In this document: positions 57,487 through 64,000 of the stretch, piece by piece
How the letters are laid out: each line of letters starts with the position of its first letter
Numbering within the stretch: the first letter of the stretch is position 1
NCBI RefSeq assembly: GCF_007474535.1
Contig: NZ_VKNW01000005.1
Span: 124,001-188,000 of the forward strand
DNA from: Chryseobacterium echinoideorum
GTDB taxonomy: Bacteria > Bacteroidota > Bacteroidia > Flavobacteriales > Weeksellaceae
Direction: 5' to 3'
DNA: 64,000 nucleotides
Translations under genes and position numbers: made by a program
The notes under the pieces: model-generated
Databases searched by the model: none
What the model was told of the DNA's origin: nothing
Seen by the model: the letters and a program-made list of their open reading frames with translations, nothing else

Positions 57487-57954
57487 ATGGAGAACAAACC
57501 TGTTACTTTTCAGTTTATTTCAGAGCCATCAGATGTCAATTATGGCGGAAATGTTCATGGCGGAAGTGTAATGAAATGGATTGATCAGGCTGGCTATGCA
57601 TGTGCTACAACCTGGAGCGGCAATTATTCTGTTACAGTATATGTAGGCGGAATACGTTTTTATGAACCTATAAAAATAGGAGAAATTGTAAAAGTGGAAG
57701 CACTGGTAATCTACACTGGCTCTTCCAGTATGCATATTTCGATCAATGTTTTTTCGAGAAATCTAAAACAGCCGAATTTTGATAAAAAAACCCACTGTAT
57801 CATTGTTTTTGTCGCAGTGGATGAAAACGGAAAAAAACTTCCGGTTCCCAAATGGATTCCTATTACTGAAGAAGAAATGAAGCAGGAAGAATATGCAAAA
57901 AGACTGATGCAGCTCAGAACTCAGATTGAGGACGAAATGAAACCGTTTTTGTAA
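57487..57954 (+). CDS. Acyl-CoA thioesterase (YciA/BFIT hotdog type)
   Basis: A 155-residue hotdog-fold thioesterase that splits acyl-CoA. NYGGNVHGGSVMKWIDQAGY holds the catalytic Asp and the hot-dog helix; SNYSVTVYVGGIRFYEPIKI and VKVEALVIYTGSSSMHISIN are the sheet. The acyl-chain preference cannot be told. Its stop TAA shares one base with the ATG of the next gene, so the two are coupled. Confidence 0.92.
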   Translation: MENKPVTFQFISEPSDVNYGGNVHGGSVMKWIDQAGYACATTWSGNYSVTVYVGGIRFYEPIKIGEIVKVEALVIYTGSSSMHISINVFSRNLKQPNFDKKTHCIIVFVAVDENGKKLPVPKWIPITEEEMKQEEYAKRLMQLRTQIEDEMKPFL

Positions 57955-58829
57955 TGGAAAGAAAAGACTTCATCAAACTTTCATCATTGGGTATTCTTGG
58001 CTTATATTCATGCGGAATTTCAAACATTATGACCACCAAAGAAACATTAGCAATACAACTTTACACCATTCGGGATGCTGTTTCACAAAATCCGGAAAAA
58101 GCCTTGGAAAAGCTGGCACAATTAGGATTCAATCAACTTGAAATATATGGTTATGACGGTTTGTTTTTTGGGAGAAACCTCAACGAATTTAAGCAAATTC
58201 TGAACAATACAGGACTGAAAGTCATCAGTTCACATCACACAACAGGAATTGTACACCCAGGTAAAGGCAGCTTAATGACCAATTGGGAGCAAACCGTAGA
58301 AGATCTGCAATCTTTGGGTACAAAATATATGGTGTGCTCGTACCTTTTTCCTGAAGAAAGAACCGTTGACCATTACAAAAAACTTCCTGATTTGCTTGAA
58401 AATTCAGGGACAGTTACACAAAAAGCAGATATTCAGTTTGCTTATCATAATCATGATTTTGAGTTTGATTCTTTTGATGAAAAAGGCAATGCTTATGATT
58501 TCATTTTGAGAAATACCTCATCAGATAGGGTAAAAATGGAACTTGACCTGTACTGGATCGCAAAAGCGGGACTCAATACTGTAGATTATTTTGAAAAATA
58601 TCCAGGTAGATTTCCTTTGTGGCACATAAAAGATATGAAAGCTGGAAATAACGATTTTACTGAGATAGGAAACGGAACTATTGACTTTAGAAAGATTTTC
58701 AGATATAAAGAAAAAGCGGGATTGAAGCATTGGTTTCTGGAACAGGATTCCAGCGATAAAAACATTTTTGAAAGCATTGCCATCAGCAAAAAATTTATTC
58801 AGCAAAACAGTTTTTTTGATATGAAATAA
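57954..58829 (+). CDS. Sugar-phosphate isomerase/epimerase-like TIM-barrel protein
   Basis: A 291-residue protein of the xylose-isomerase-like TIM-barrel family (AP endonuclease 2 fold). The N-terminus MERKDFIKLSSLGILGLYSC is an export signal with a lipobox-like Cys (LYSCGIS). Barrel blocks: LAIQLYTIRDAVSQNPEKAL, FNQLEIYGYDG, IQFAYHNHDFEFD, KMELDLYWIAKAGLNTVDYF and PLWHIKDMK. The metal ligands His and Asp/Glu are of the usual kind. Substrate unknown; it may act on sugars in the periplasm. It overlaps the thioesterase start-stop by one base. Confidence 0.85.
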   Translation: MERKDFIKLSSLGILGLYSCGISNIMTTKETLAIQLYTIRDAVSQNPEKALEKLAQLGFNQLEIYGYDGLFFGRNLNEFKQILNNTGLKVISSHHTTGIVHPGKGSLMTNWEQTVEDLQSLGTKYMVCSYLFPEERTVDHYKKLPDLLENSGTVTQKADIQFAYHNHDFEFDSFDEKGNAYDFILRNTSSDRVKMELDLYWIAKAGLNTVDYFEKYPGRFPLWHIKDMKAGNNDFTEIGNGTIDFRKIFRYKEKAGLKHWFLEQDSSDKNIFESIAISKKFIQQNSFFDMK

Positions 58830-58865
58830 AAAAGCCAGAACACAATGTCTGGCTTTATATTTTAC
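58829..58865. terminator. Bidirectional terminator between the isomerase gene and rimO
   Basis: AAAGCCAGA and TCTGGCTTT flank ACACAATG, with A/T runs on both sides, between two convergent genes. Confidence 0.8.
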
Positions 58866-58873
58866 TGTAAATT

Positions 58874-60175
58874 CTAAATCAACTCACCATATAGATCAAA
58901 TTCTTCGGCTGAAGTAATTTTCACATGGGCAAACTCGCCAATTGAGATGTACGTATTTTCTGCAGAAACCAATACAGTATTGTCAACATCAGGAGAATCG
59001 TATTCAGTACGTCCTACAAAGTAATTTCCTTCCTTGCGGTCGAAGATACATTTGTAAATCTCGCCAATCCTTGCCTGATTTTTATCCCATGAAATTTGTG
59101 ATTGTAATTCCATGATCTCTTCTACCCTTTCTTCTTTTACTTCCTGCGGAATATCATCTTCTAATACATAAGCGGAAGTATTTTCTTCATGGGAATAAGT
59201 AAAACATCCTAATCTGTCAAACTTCTGTTCTCTTACCCATTCTTTCAATTCCTGAAACCTTTCCTCAGTCTCTCCCGGATATCCTACAATAAGGGTAGTT
59301 CTGATTGCCATATCCGGTACTTTTTCTCTGAATTTAGCCAAGAGAGCATTTGTTTTTTCATGAGTAGTCCCTCTTTTCATAGATTTAAGCAAATCTGAAT
59401 TGATATGTTGCAGAGGAATATCTATATAATTACAAACTTTCGGTTCTTCACGAATTATATCAAGAACATCTTCCGGAAATCCGCTAGGAAAAGCGTAATG
59501 CAGACGAATCCACTCAATTCCTTCAACTTTTACCAGCTCTTTCAGAAGATCAGCCAAAGCTCTTTTTTTATAAATATCAAGTCCGTAATAAGTAAGATCC
59601 TGCGCGATAAGTATAAGCTCTTTAACTCCTACTTTTGCTAATTTCTGAGCTTCCTTCACCAGTTTTTCTATTGGTGTTGAAACGTGCCCCCCTCTCATCA
59701 AAGGAATTGCGCAGAATGAGCACGGTCTGTCGCAACCTTCAGAAATTTTTAGGTAAGCATAATGTTTGGGGGTAGTAGTAAGTCTTTCTCCTACTAATTC
59801 GTGCTTATAATCTGCTCCTAAATGTTTTAAAAGAATCGGTAAATCTCTGGTTCCGAAATATTGATCTACATCGGGAATTTCTTTTACCAAATCCGGTTTA
59901 TATCTTTCCGAAAGACAGCCTGTAACGAAAACTTTTTCTACTTCACCCCGGTTTTTAGCCTCAACAAAATCAAGTATCGTGTTGATTGATTCTTCTTTAG
60001 CATTGTCTATAAAGCCACAGGTATTGATGACCACGATGTCTCCTTTATCTTCGTGCACCACTTCTTTTCCGTTGGCTTTCAGCTGGCTCATCAACACTTC
60101 AGAATCGTAAACATTTTTGGAACAACCAAGTGTCACGATATTTATTTTCTTCTTCCCTACAGATTTTGTGCGCAT
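58874..60175 (-). CDS. rimO: Ribosomal protein S12 methylthiotransferase
   Basis: A 433-residue radical-SAM enzyme that adds a methylthio group to an aspartate of ribosomal protein S12. The N-terminal cluster cysteines are in VTLGCSKNVYDSE, VINTCGFIDNAKE and VTGCLSERY; the radical-SAM CxxxCxxC is in SEGCDRPCSFCAIPLMRG; the TRAM domain is at the C-terminus (IGEFAHVKITSAEEFDLYG). RimO rather than MiaB because of the GCDRPCSFCAIP and LYGELI patterns. It has a promoter box at 60218-60225. Confidence 0.96.
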   Translation of the reverse strand: MRTKSVGKKKINIVTLGCSKNVYDSEVLMSQLKANGKEVVHEDKGDIVVINTCGFIDNAKEESINTILDFVEAKNRGEVEKVFVTGCLSERYKPDLVKEIPDVDQYFGTRDLPILLKHLGADYKHELVGERLTTTPKHYAYLKISEGCDRPCSFCAIPLMRGGHVSTPIEKLVKEAQKLAKVGVKELILIAQDLTYYGLDIYKKRALADLLKELVKVEGIEWIRLHYAFPSGFPEDVLDIIREEPKVCNYIDIPLQHINSDLLKSMKRGTTHEKTNALLAKFREKVPDMAIRTTLIVGYPGETEERFQELKEWVREQKFDRLGCFTYSHEENTSAYVLEDDIPQEVKEERVEEIMELQSQISWDKNQARIGEIYKCIFDRKEGNYFVGRTEYDSPDVDNTVLVSAENTYISIGEFAHVKITSAEEFDLYGELI

Positions 60176-60217
60176 TTTATATTGAATAATAAGTAATTAA
60201 GTATTTTTTTGTGGCTG

Positions 60218-60225
60218 CAAATTTA
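60218..60225 (-). promoter_or_regulatory. Promoter -7 box (TAAATTTG) for rimO
   Basis: Minus-strand TAAATTTG fits TAnnTTTG; it follows the terminator of the polysaccharide genes, so rimO is a separate unit. Confidence 0.4.
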
Positions 60226-60228
60226 AGA

Positions 60229-60258
60229 ATAAAAAAAAGAACCAAAGGATTCGGTTCT
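60229..60258 (-). terminator. Terminator of the polysaccharide cluster after rfbC
   Basis: On the minus strand AGAACC and GGTTCT flank a loop and are followed by eight T. Confidence 0.75.
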
Positions 60259-60271
60259 GTGTTTTATGATT

Positions 60272-60817
60272 TTAATAATTTTTTTCAGAAAATAATGGTG
60301 CTTTTTTGTCTTTTTCTGATAAAATAATATCTTTTGGCTTTAATTTCCAATCTATATTCAGGTTTGGATCATCAAATCTGACACTTCCTTCAGAATCTTT
60401 ATTATAAAAATTGTCACATTTATAAGAAAATAACGCAAAATCACTAATTACAGAAAAACCATGTCCAAATCCTCTAGGTATATATAACTGCAGTTTGTTT
60501 TCAGCTGATAATTCTATGCCAAACCATTGTCCAAAAGTAGGTGAATCTTTACGAAGATCAACCGCAACATCCCAAACACTTCCTTCAAGACATGAAACCA
60601 GCTTTGCCTGTGCGTGATCACCTTTTTGTAAATGTAAGCCTCTTAAAACACCATAAGATGATTTTGATATATTATCTTGAACGAAATGTCCATTCATCTC
60701 CGTAAGTTCCTCAAATTTTCTCTCATTAAACTTTTCAAAAAAATAGCCTCTATCGTCCTCAAAAATAGTCGGTTCGATAATATAACAGTCTTTTAATGGA
60801 GTGTGTTTTATTTTCAT
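60272..60817 (-). CDS. rfbC: dTDP-4-dehydrorhamnose 3,5-epimerase
   Basis: A 181-residue cupin-fold epimerase of the dTDP-L-rhamnose pathway. Family blocks: IIEPTIFEDDRGYFFEKFN, SSYGVLRGLHLQKGDHAQAK with the catalytic His, DVAVDLRKDSPTFGQWFGIE and YIPRGFGHGFSVIS. The other rhamnose genes (rfbA, rfbB, rfbD) are not in the window; they may be further up the same transcript. It is the last gene of the surface polysaccharide series on the minus strand. Confidence 0.94.
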   Translation of the reverse strand: MKIKHTPLKDCYIIEPTIFEDDRGYFFEKFNERKFEELTEMNGHFVQDNISKSSYGVLRGLHLQKGDHAQAKLVSCLEGSVWDVAVDLRKDSPTFGQWFGIELSAENKLQLYIPRGFGHGFSVISDFALFSYKCDNFYNKDSEGSVRFDDPNLNIDWKLKPKDIILSEKDKKAPLFSEKNY

Positions 60818-60835
60818 ATTATTCTTATTAATTAA

Positions 60836-62035
60836 TTAATTTAAAGAAAAAATGAGAATATCACCTGGCAAAATATAGTCCACACTTTTTTTTCCAATTA
60901 CTTGACTTTCAGTTTTCCCAGTATTATTATTTACTTTTTTCATTTTTAACCTTAATTTATATTCTAACTTAAGTTTTTTCTCTAATGATTTGTTCTGAAC
61001 AATTATAAAATTATTTTTCCCATTCGACATGTAAGAAATTAGCGCATCTTTACCATTAGTAGAAAAAAAACTAAAACCTTTTGGTAGAGAAGGTAACTTG
61101 AATGTTCCTTCAGGTATTTGATTCCCTATATGAAAAACCTGATCTGACTTTGCACCTACAAAAACCCAAGCTAACCTTTGTATTTGCTGATTGACATTTT
61201 TAACAATATCATAAGTAGCGGTAGGCATTCCTTTATCATCAACAATTCCATTACCATACTTATCTTTAATCCAAATATATTCAAATGTATTTGTCCAATA
61301 GGTAAAATATTGAAGACTTTGTGCTCCATATAATAAATTACTGAACTGCTGTAATTTTATACCTTCAGTTGTAGGAGCTAAATAATTAAAATGTATAGTA
61401 GAGCAAGCAAATGCCCAAAAAGGTATATTATTTATTTTAGATATATCCCTTATATCCTCCAGATTAGAATACCATCCTTTACGAACATTATTATTTGCAA
61501 TAGGATAATAATCAAAAGAAATATAACTTGGATTTACTTTACTGATAAATGCTTCAAGATATTGCTTATAGGTATAATTGCGAATAACGTCTTTTCCTAC
61601 ATAGTTGGGAAATAAATTTATATAAAAAATATGTTTGGAGTCGTATTTACTTATAGTATCTATTAATATTTTAAGCTTATCAAATTCTTTTGGAGAGGGT
61701 TCATCGAAAATATAGTATCCATAAAGTGCTGGGTGTTTCTTAAATAATTTGACCGTATTTTCTGTATCCGTAAATAAAGTAGGTACCCTTACAACAATCT
61801 TCACTCCTGCCTGCTGTGCTGCATCTAAAGCTTTAAGCGCCTCAAAACTATTATTGTATGAATTATAACAAATATCAATTCCTACATTTTTCATATTTAG
61901 AAAATGTTCTTTAGTAGAGTATTCTCCTTGAGGCACTCCGTGGAAGGCAAGAATTGGAATAAGCTTATTTTGAGAAAAAAATATTTCAAAAAGAAAGATT
62001 AAACAAAAAACAATTGTTTTTTTACTCAGCCACAT
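60836..62035 (-). CDS. Secreted TIM-barrel glycosidase-like protein of the polysaccharide cluster
   Basis: A 399-residue exported protein with a signal peptide (CLIFLFEIFFSQNK). The first 300 residues look like a glycoside-hydrolase-type TIM barrel: IPILAFHGVPQGEYSTKEHF, VGIDICYNSYNNSFEALKAL, VKIVVRVPTLF, LYGYYIFDEPSPKEFDKLKI and YISFDYYPIANN. The Glu in FDEPS and a second acidic residue further on could be catalytic. The last 80 residues are beta-sandwich-like. I cannot assign a family. It lies 4 bases after the sugar transferase, so it belongs to the cluster, where such enzymes may trim or limit the length of the polymer. Confidence 0.72.
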   Translation of the reverse strand: MWLSKKTIVFCLIFLFEIFFSQNKLIPILAFHGVPQGEYSTKEHFLNMKNVGIDICYNSYNNSFEALKALDAAQQAGVKIVVRVPTLFTDTENTVKLFKKHPALYGYYIFDEPSPKEFDKLKILIDTISKYDSKHIFYINLFPNYVGKDVIRNYTYKQYLEAFISKVNPSYISFDYYPIANNNVRKGWYSNLEDIRDISKINNIPFWAFACSTIHFNYLAPTTEGIKLQQFSNLLYGAQSLQYFTYWTNTFEYIWIKDKYGNGIVDDKGMPTATYDIVKNVNQQIQRLAWVFVGAKSDQVFHIGNQIPEGTFKLPSLPKGFSFFSTNGKDALISYMSNGKNNFIIVQNKSLEKKLKLEYKLRLKMKKVNNNTGKTESQVIGKKSVDYILPGDILIFSLN

Positions 62036-62039
62036 AATA

Positions 62040-62987
62040 CTAGTTACTATTTAAAGTGAAAACTACTTTAATCGTTTTCAATAGAATTTTTAAATCTAAA
62101 AATATTGAATAATTTTTGATATAAAATAGGTCGTACTCTAGTTTTTTGAGATTATCTTTCGGGGTTGCTTTAGGAAGATTCACTTGAGCCCAACCTGTAA
62201 TTCCTGGCTTTACTAGATGTCTTAAATCAAAGTATGAATTTTCAGCAACAGATAAGGCAACATATTTTTGTTGCTCAGGACGAGGTCCAATGAGACTCAT
62301 GCTTCCATTGAGAACATTAAATAACTGTGGTAACTCATCAATTTTGGTTATTCTGAGAATCTTACCTACAGTTAAAAGTCTATTATCATTATTTTGTGTA
62401 AATTCACCGTTATGTTTTAATGTCATCGTTCTTAACTTATATATTTTGAAAGTCTGTAAATTTTTACCTACTCGTTCCTGAGAAAATAGAACTTTTCCAG
62501 GAGAGTTAATAAAAACCATAAGACAACCTATTAGAATTACAGGAAGTACCAACGGTATTAAAATAATAGAAAAAATAAGGTCTATAGCTCTTTTGAAAAC
62601 GAAATCTCGATTGTTTAAACCTATAGAAAAAATATCATCTGCTAAGTATTCGTTCTCTTTTAACTTAACGAGAGGAATTCTTTTATTTATTTTCTCATAA
62701 AACTCATGTACTTCAAATACCTTTATTCCTTGCAGTTTTGCTTCTACAATTTCATTAGTTACATTTTCCGGAAGATGATTTAATTCTGAAGTTTCTATAA
62801 TAATGGTTTTAATATTTAATTTTTTAATATAAGTAAAAATGCTTCTTTTACTATTTTCTGAATTATAAAAAAAAGACTTATGAGATTTCTTGAAATTATC
62901 TTCTTCTAAAATTTTCAATGTTATATTGCTTATATTTATAAAAAGATATCTTTCATTATATTTTGAAAGATTTAGATAATTCTTCAT
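62040..62987 (-). CDS. Initiating sugar-phosphate transferase (polyprenyl-phosphate type)
   Basis: A 315-residue bacterial sugar transferase (WcaJ/PglC family) that loads the first sugar phosphate onto undecaprenyl phosphate. The catalytic domain (about 130-310) starts with one membrane segment after FKRAID, then LFSQERVGKNLQTFKIYKLR, LIGPRPEQQKY and LVKPGITGWAQVNLPK. The N-terminal 125 residues are soluble and lack the four extra helices of full WcaJ, but hold a small Rossmann-like part (KTIIIETSELNHLPENVTN). It starts synthesis of the repeat unit. Confidence 0.93.
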   Translation of the reverse strand: MKNYLNLSKYNERYLFINISNITLKILEEDNFKKSHKSFFYNSENSKRSIFTYIKKLNIKTIIIETSELNHLPENVTNEIVEAKLQGIKVFEVHEFYEKINKRIPLVKLKENEYLADDIFSIGLNNRDFVFKRAIDLIFSIILIPLVLPVILIGCLMVFINSPGKVLFSQERVGKNLQTFKIYKLRTMTLKHNGEFTQNNDNRLLTVGKILRITKIDELPQLFNVLNGSMSLIGPRPEQQKYVALSVAENSYFDLRHLVKPGITGWAQVNLPKATPKDNLKKLEYDLFYIKNYSIFLDLKILLKTIKVVFTLNSN

Positions 62988-63048
62988 GCTTACTTATTTC
63001 TCAAAAAATCAATCAGTCGTTGAAACTATTTGTACAAATATAAATAAA

Positions 63049-63795
63049 TTAAAAATATTGCATAGCTTTTATAAACCATCTTTTATAAGTATAATAAAAA
63101 GGCACCTTTATATTATGTTTTTTGAAAGCATCTATAACTTCTTTATTTCCTTTTAAAATATTTTTTAAATTATTATTTGATGTACCTCCTGATCGCATTT
63201 TTAAGATATATTCAGGATAATAATACGATGAGATTTTCCCTTTTTCAAAAAACCTCATCATAAGCTCGAAGTCAGCTGCTATAGAATATTTTAAATCAAA
63301 AACACCCCAACGCTCATAAATTTCTTTCTTTACAAATAAAGTTGGGTGAGCGGGATGCCACCCATTTTTAAATTTATCCTGTAAACCTGTAGTCCATTTT
63401 CTTTGAATCTTGTTTATATCATCTTGATATACATAATAGAGATTAGAAAATAAAGAGTCAATATTTTTATTTTTAAAATTTTTAACAATATTCTCTATAA
63501 CATATTGTGAAGTATACAAATCATCCGAATTAAGAATTCCGATAATGTCTCCTGACGACAATACAATACCTTTGTTCATAGCATCATATATCCCTTGGTC
63601 TTTTTCGCTTATTAAATGTAATCTTCCAGCAAATTTTTTTTCATACTCTTTAATAATATCCAAAGTATTATCCTTAGATCCTCCATCTACAATGATGTAT
63701 TCAATATCTTTGTATGTTTGATTTAATACAGACTCTAATGCTGTTTCTATATATTTTTCACTGTTCCAACAAACTGTAATAATACTAACTTTCAT
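63049..63795 (-). CDS. Family 2 glycosyltransferase
   Basis: A 248-residue GT-A glycosyltransferase of family GT2. VSIITVCWNSEKYIETALES is the nucleotide-binding start, EYIIVDGGSKDNTLDII and GILNSDDLYTSQY carry the metal-binding acidic residues, and the end FYYTYKRWFIKAMQYF is basic and aromatic, as in membrane-associated members. The sugar is unknown. It precedes the sugar transferase in the cluster. Confidence 0.93.
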   Translation of the reverse strand: MKVSIITVCWNSEKYIETALESVLNQTYKDIEYIIVDGGSKDNTLDIIKEYEKKFAGRLHLISEKDQGIYDAMNKGIVLSSGDIIGILNSDDLYTSQYVIENIVKNFKNKNIDSLFSNLYYVYQDDINKIQRKWTTGLQDKFKNGWHPAHPTLFVKKEIYERWGVFDLKYSIAADFELMMRFFEKGKISSYYYPEYILKMRSGGTSNNNLKNILKGNKEVIDAFKKHNIKVPFYYTYKRWFIKAMQYF

Positions 63796-63821
63796 ACACT
63801 ATCTTTATTAATACGTTTGAG

Positions 63822-64000
63822 TCAAAAATTATTGTTTTTTCTTTTTTTTAAAAAATGCAATATTGTTTTAAAAAAATAGTATCTAGCTTTTATTTTTTTT
63901 TGTAAACTCCTTTTTCTTAGACTTGAGTTATTTTGATGAATATTATAAATAAGCGTATTATCTGAAATATGGTAGACAGATTTTAAAAGGTTAGCCGTCA
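63822..64000 (-). CDS. C-terminal end of a further polysaccharide-cluster gene, probably a glycosyltransferase
   Basis: The minus strand is open from the right edge for 58 codons to a TGA at 63822, ending in a basic tail (SLQKKIKARYYFF, then HFLKKRKNNNF). The start lies outside the window. A basic, aromatic C-terminus like that of the neighbouring GT2 gene suggests another glycosyltransferase, but no catalytic motif is visible. It ends 27 bases before the GT2 start. Confidence 0.6.
   Translation of the reverse strand, partial: TANLLKSVYHISDNTLIYNIHQNNSSLRKRSLQKKIKARYYFFKTILHFLKKRKNNNF

Overview
The window looks like chromosomal DNA of a Bacteroidota bacterium of the Flavobacteriia, most likely the Chryseobacterium group. 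The grounds are low GC, signal peptides ending in SQ/AQ, SusC/SusD pairs, a type IX secretion (T9SS) C-terminal domain, an S46 dipeptidyl-peptidase, and Bacteroidota promoters (TTG, about 19 nt, TAnnTTTG) instead of sigma-70 boxes. All family names come from reading motifs; no database search was possible.

Layout. 1-3868 (minus): the start of a polyprenyl synthetase, a secreted propeller-like protein, alkB, an Ada-like regulator/methyltransferase and speB. 4120-7610 (plus): an AT-rich accessory island of four unrelated genes (serine hydrolase, two unknowns, a TraB/Tiki-like protein) separated by related intergenic elements, so it resembles a cassette array. 7686-20762: a HAD phosphatase; a SusCD pair with a secreted metallophosphoesterase; a glycerophosphodiesterase; ligA; a DUF1349 gene whose signal peptide is out of frame; an acetyltransferase; a LuxR-type regulator; MgtC. 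20890-28829: a DPP11-type peptidase, a T9SS-secreted fibronectin protein and an M16 protease.

29243-40881 (minus) is a polysaccharide utilisation locus: SusC, SusD, a LamG lipoprotein, two tandem GH144-type glucanases, an esterase and a GH3 beta-glucosidase. The enzyme set points to beta-1,2-glucan. 41318-44914 holds small conserved and unknown genes. 45050-45804 is a DUF559 nuclease-like gene bracketed by three copies of a two-hairpin repeat whose outer sequences are conserved while the first stem changes in a compensated way; this is the best candidate for an undescribed element. It is followed by hutU.

Three tRNA-Met genes with initiator features (47966-48255, minus) have a clear promoter and terminator. 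Divergent from them is a tight operon, tsaC, a CPBP protease, yaaA and prmC (48356-51291). Then come an S41 peptidase, an MBL hydrolase, GNAT, katG, an ArsC/Spx-like protein, a thioesterase, a TIM-barrel isomerase and rimO. The right edge (60272-64000, minus) is a surface polysaccharide cluster: rfbC, a secreted glycosidase-like protein, an initiating sugar transferase, a GT2 glycosyltransferase and the end of another gene.

Several intergenic spaces carry families of small palindromic repeats. No rRNA, CRISPR array, insertion-sequence transposase, integron integrase or prophage was seen.
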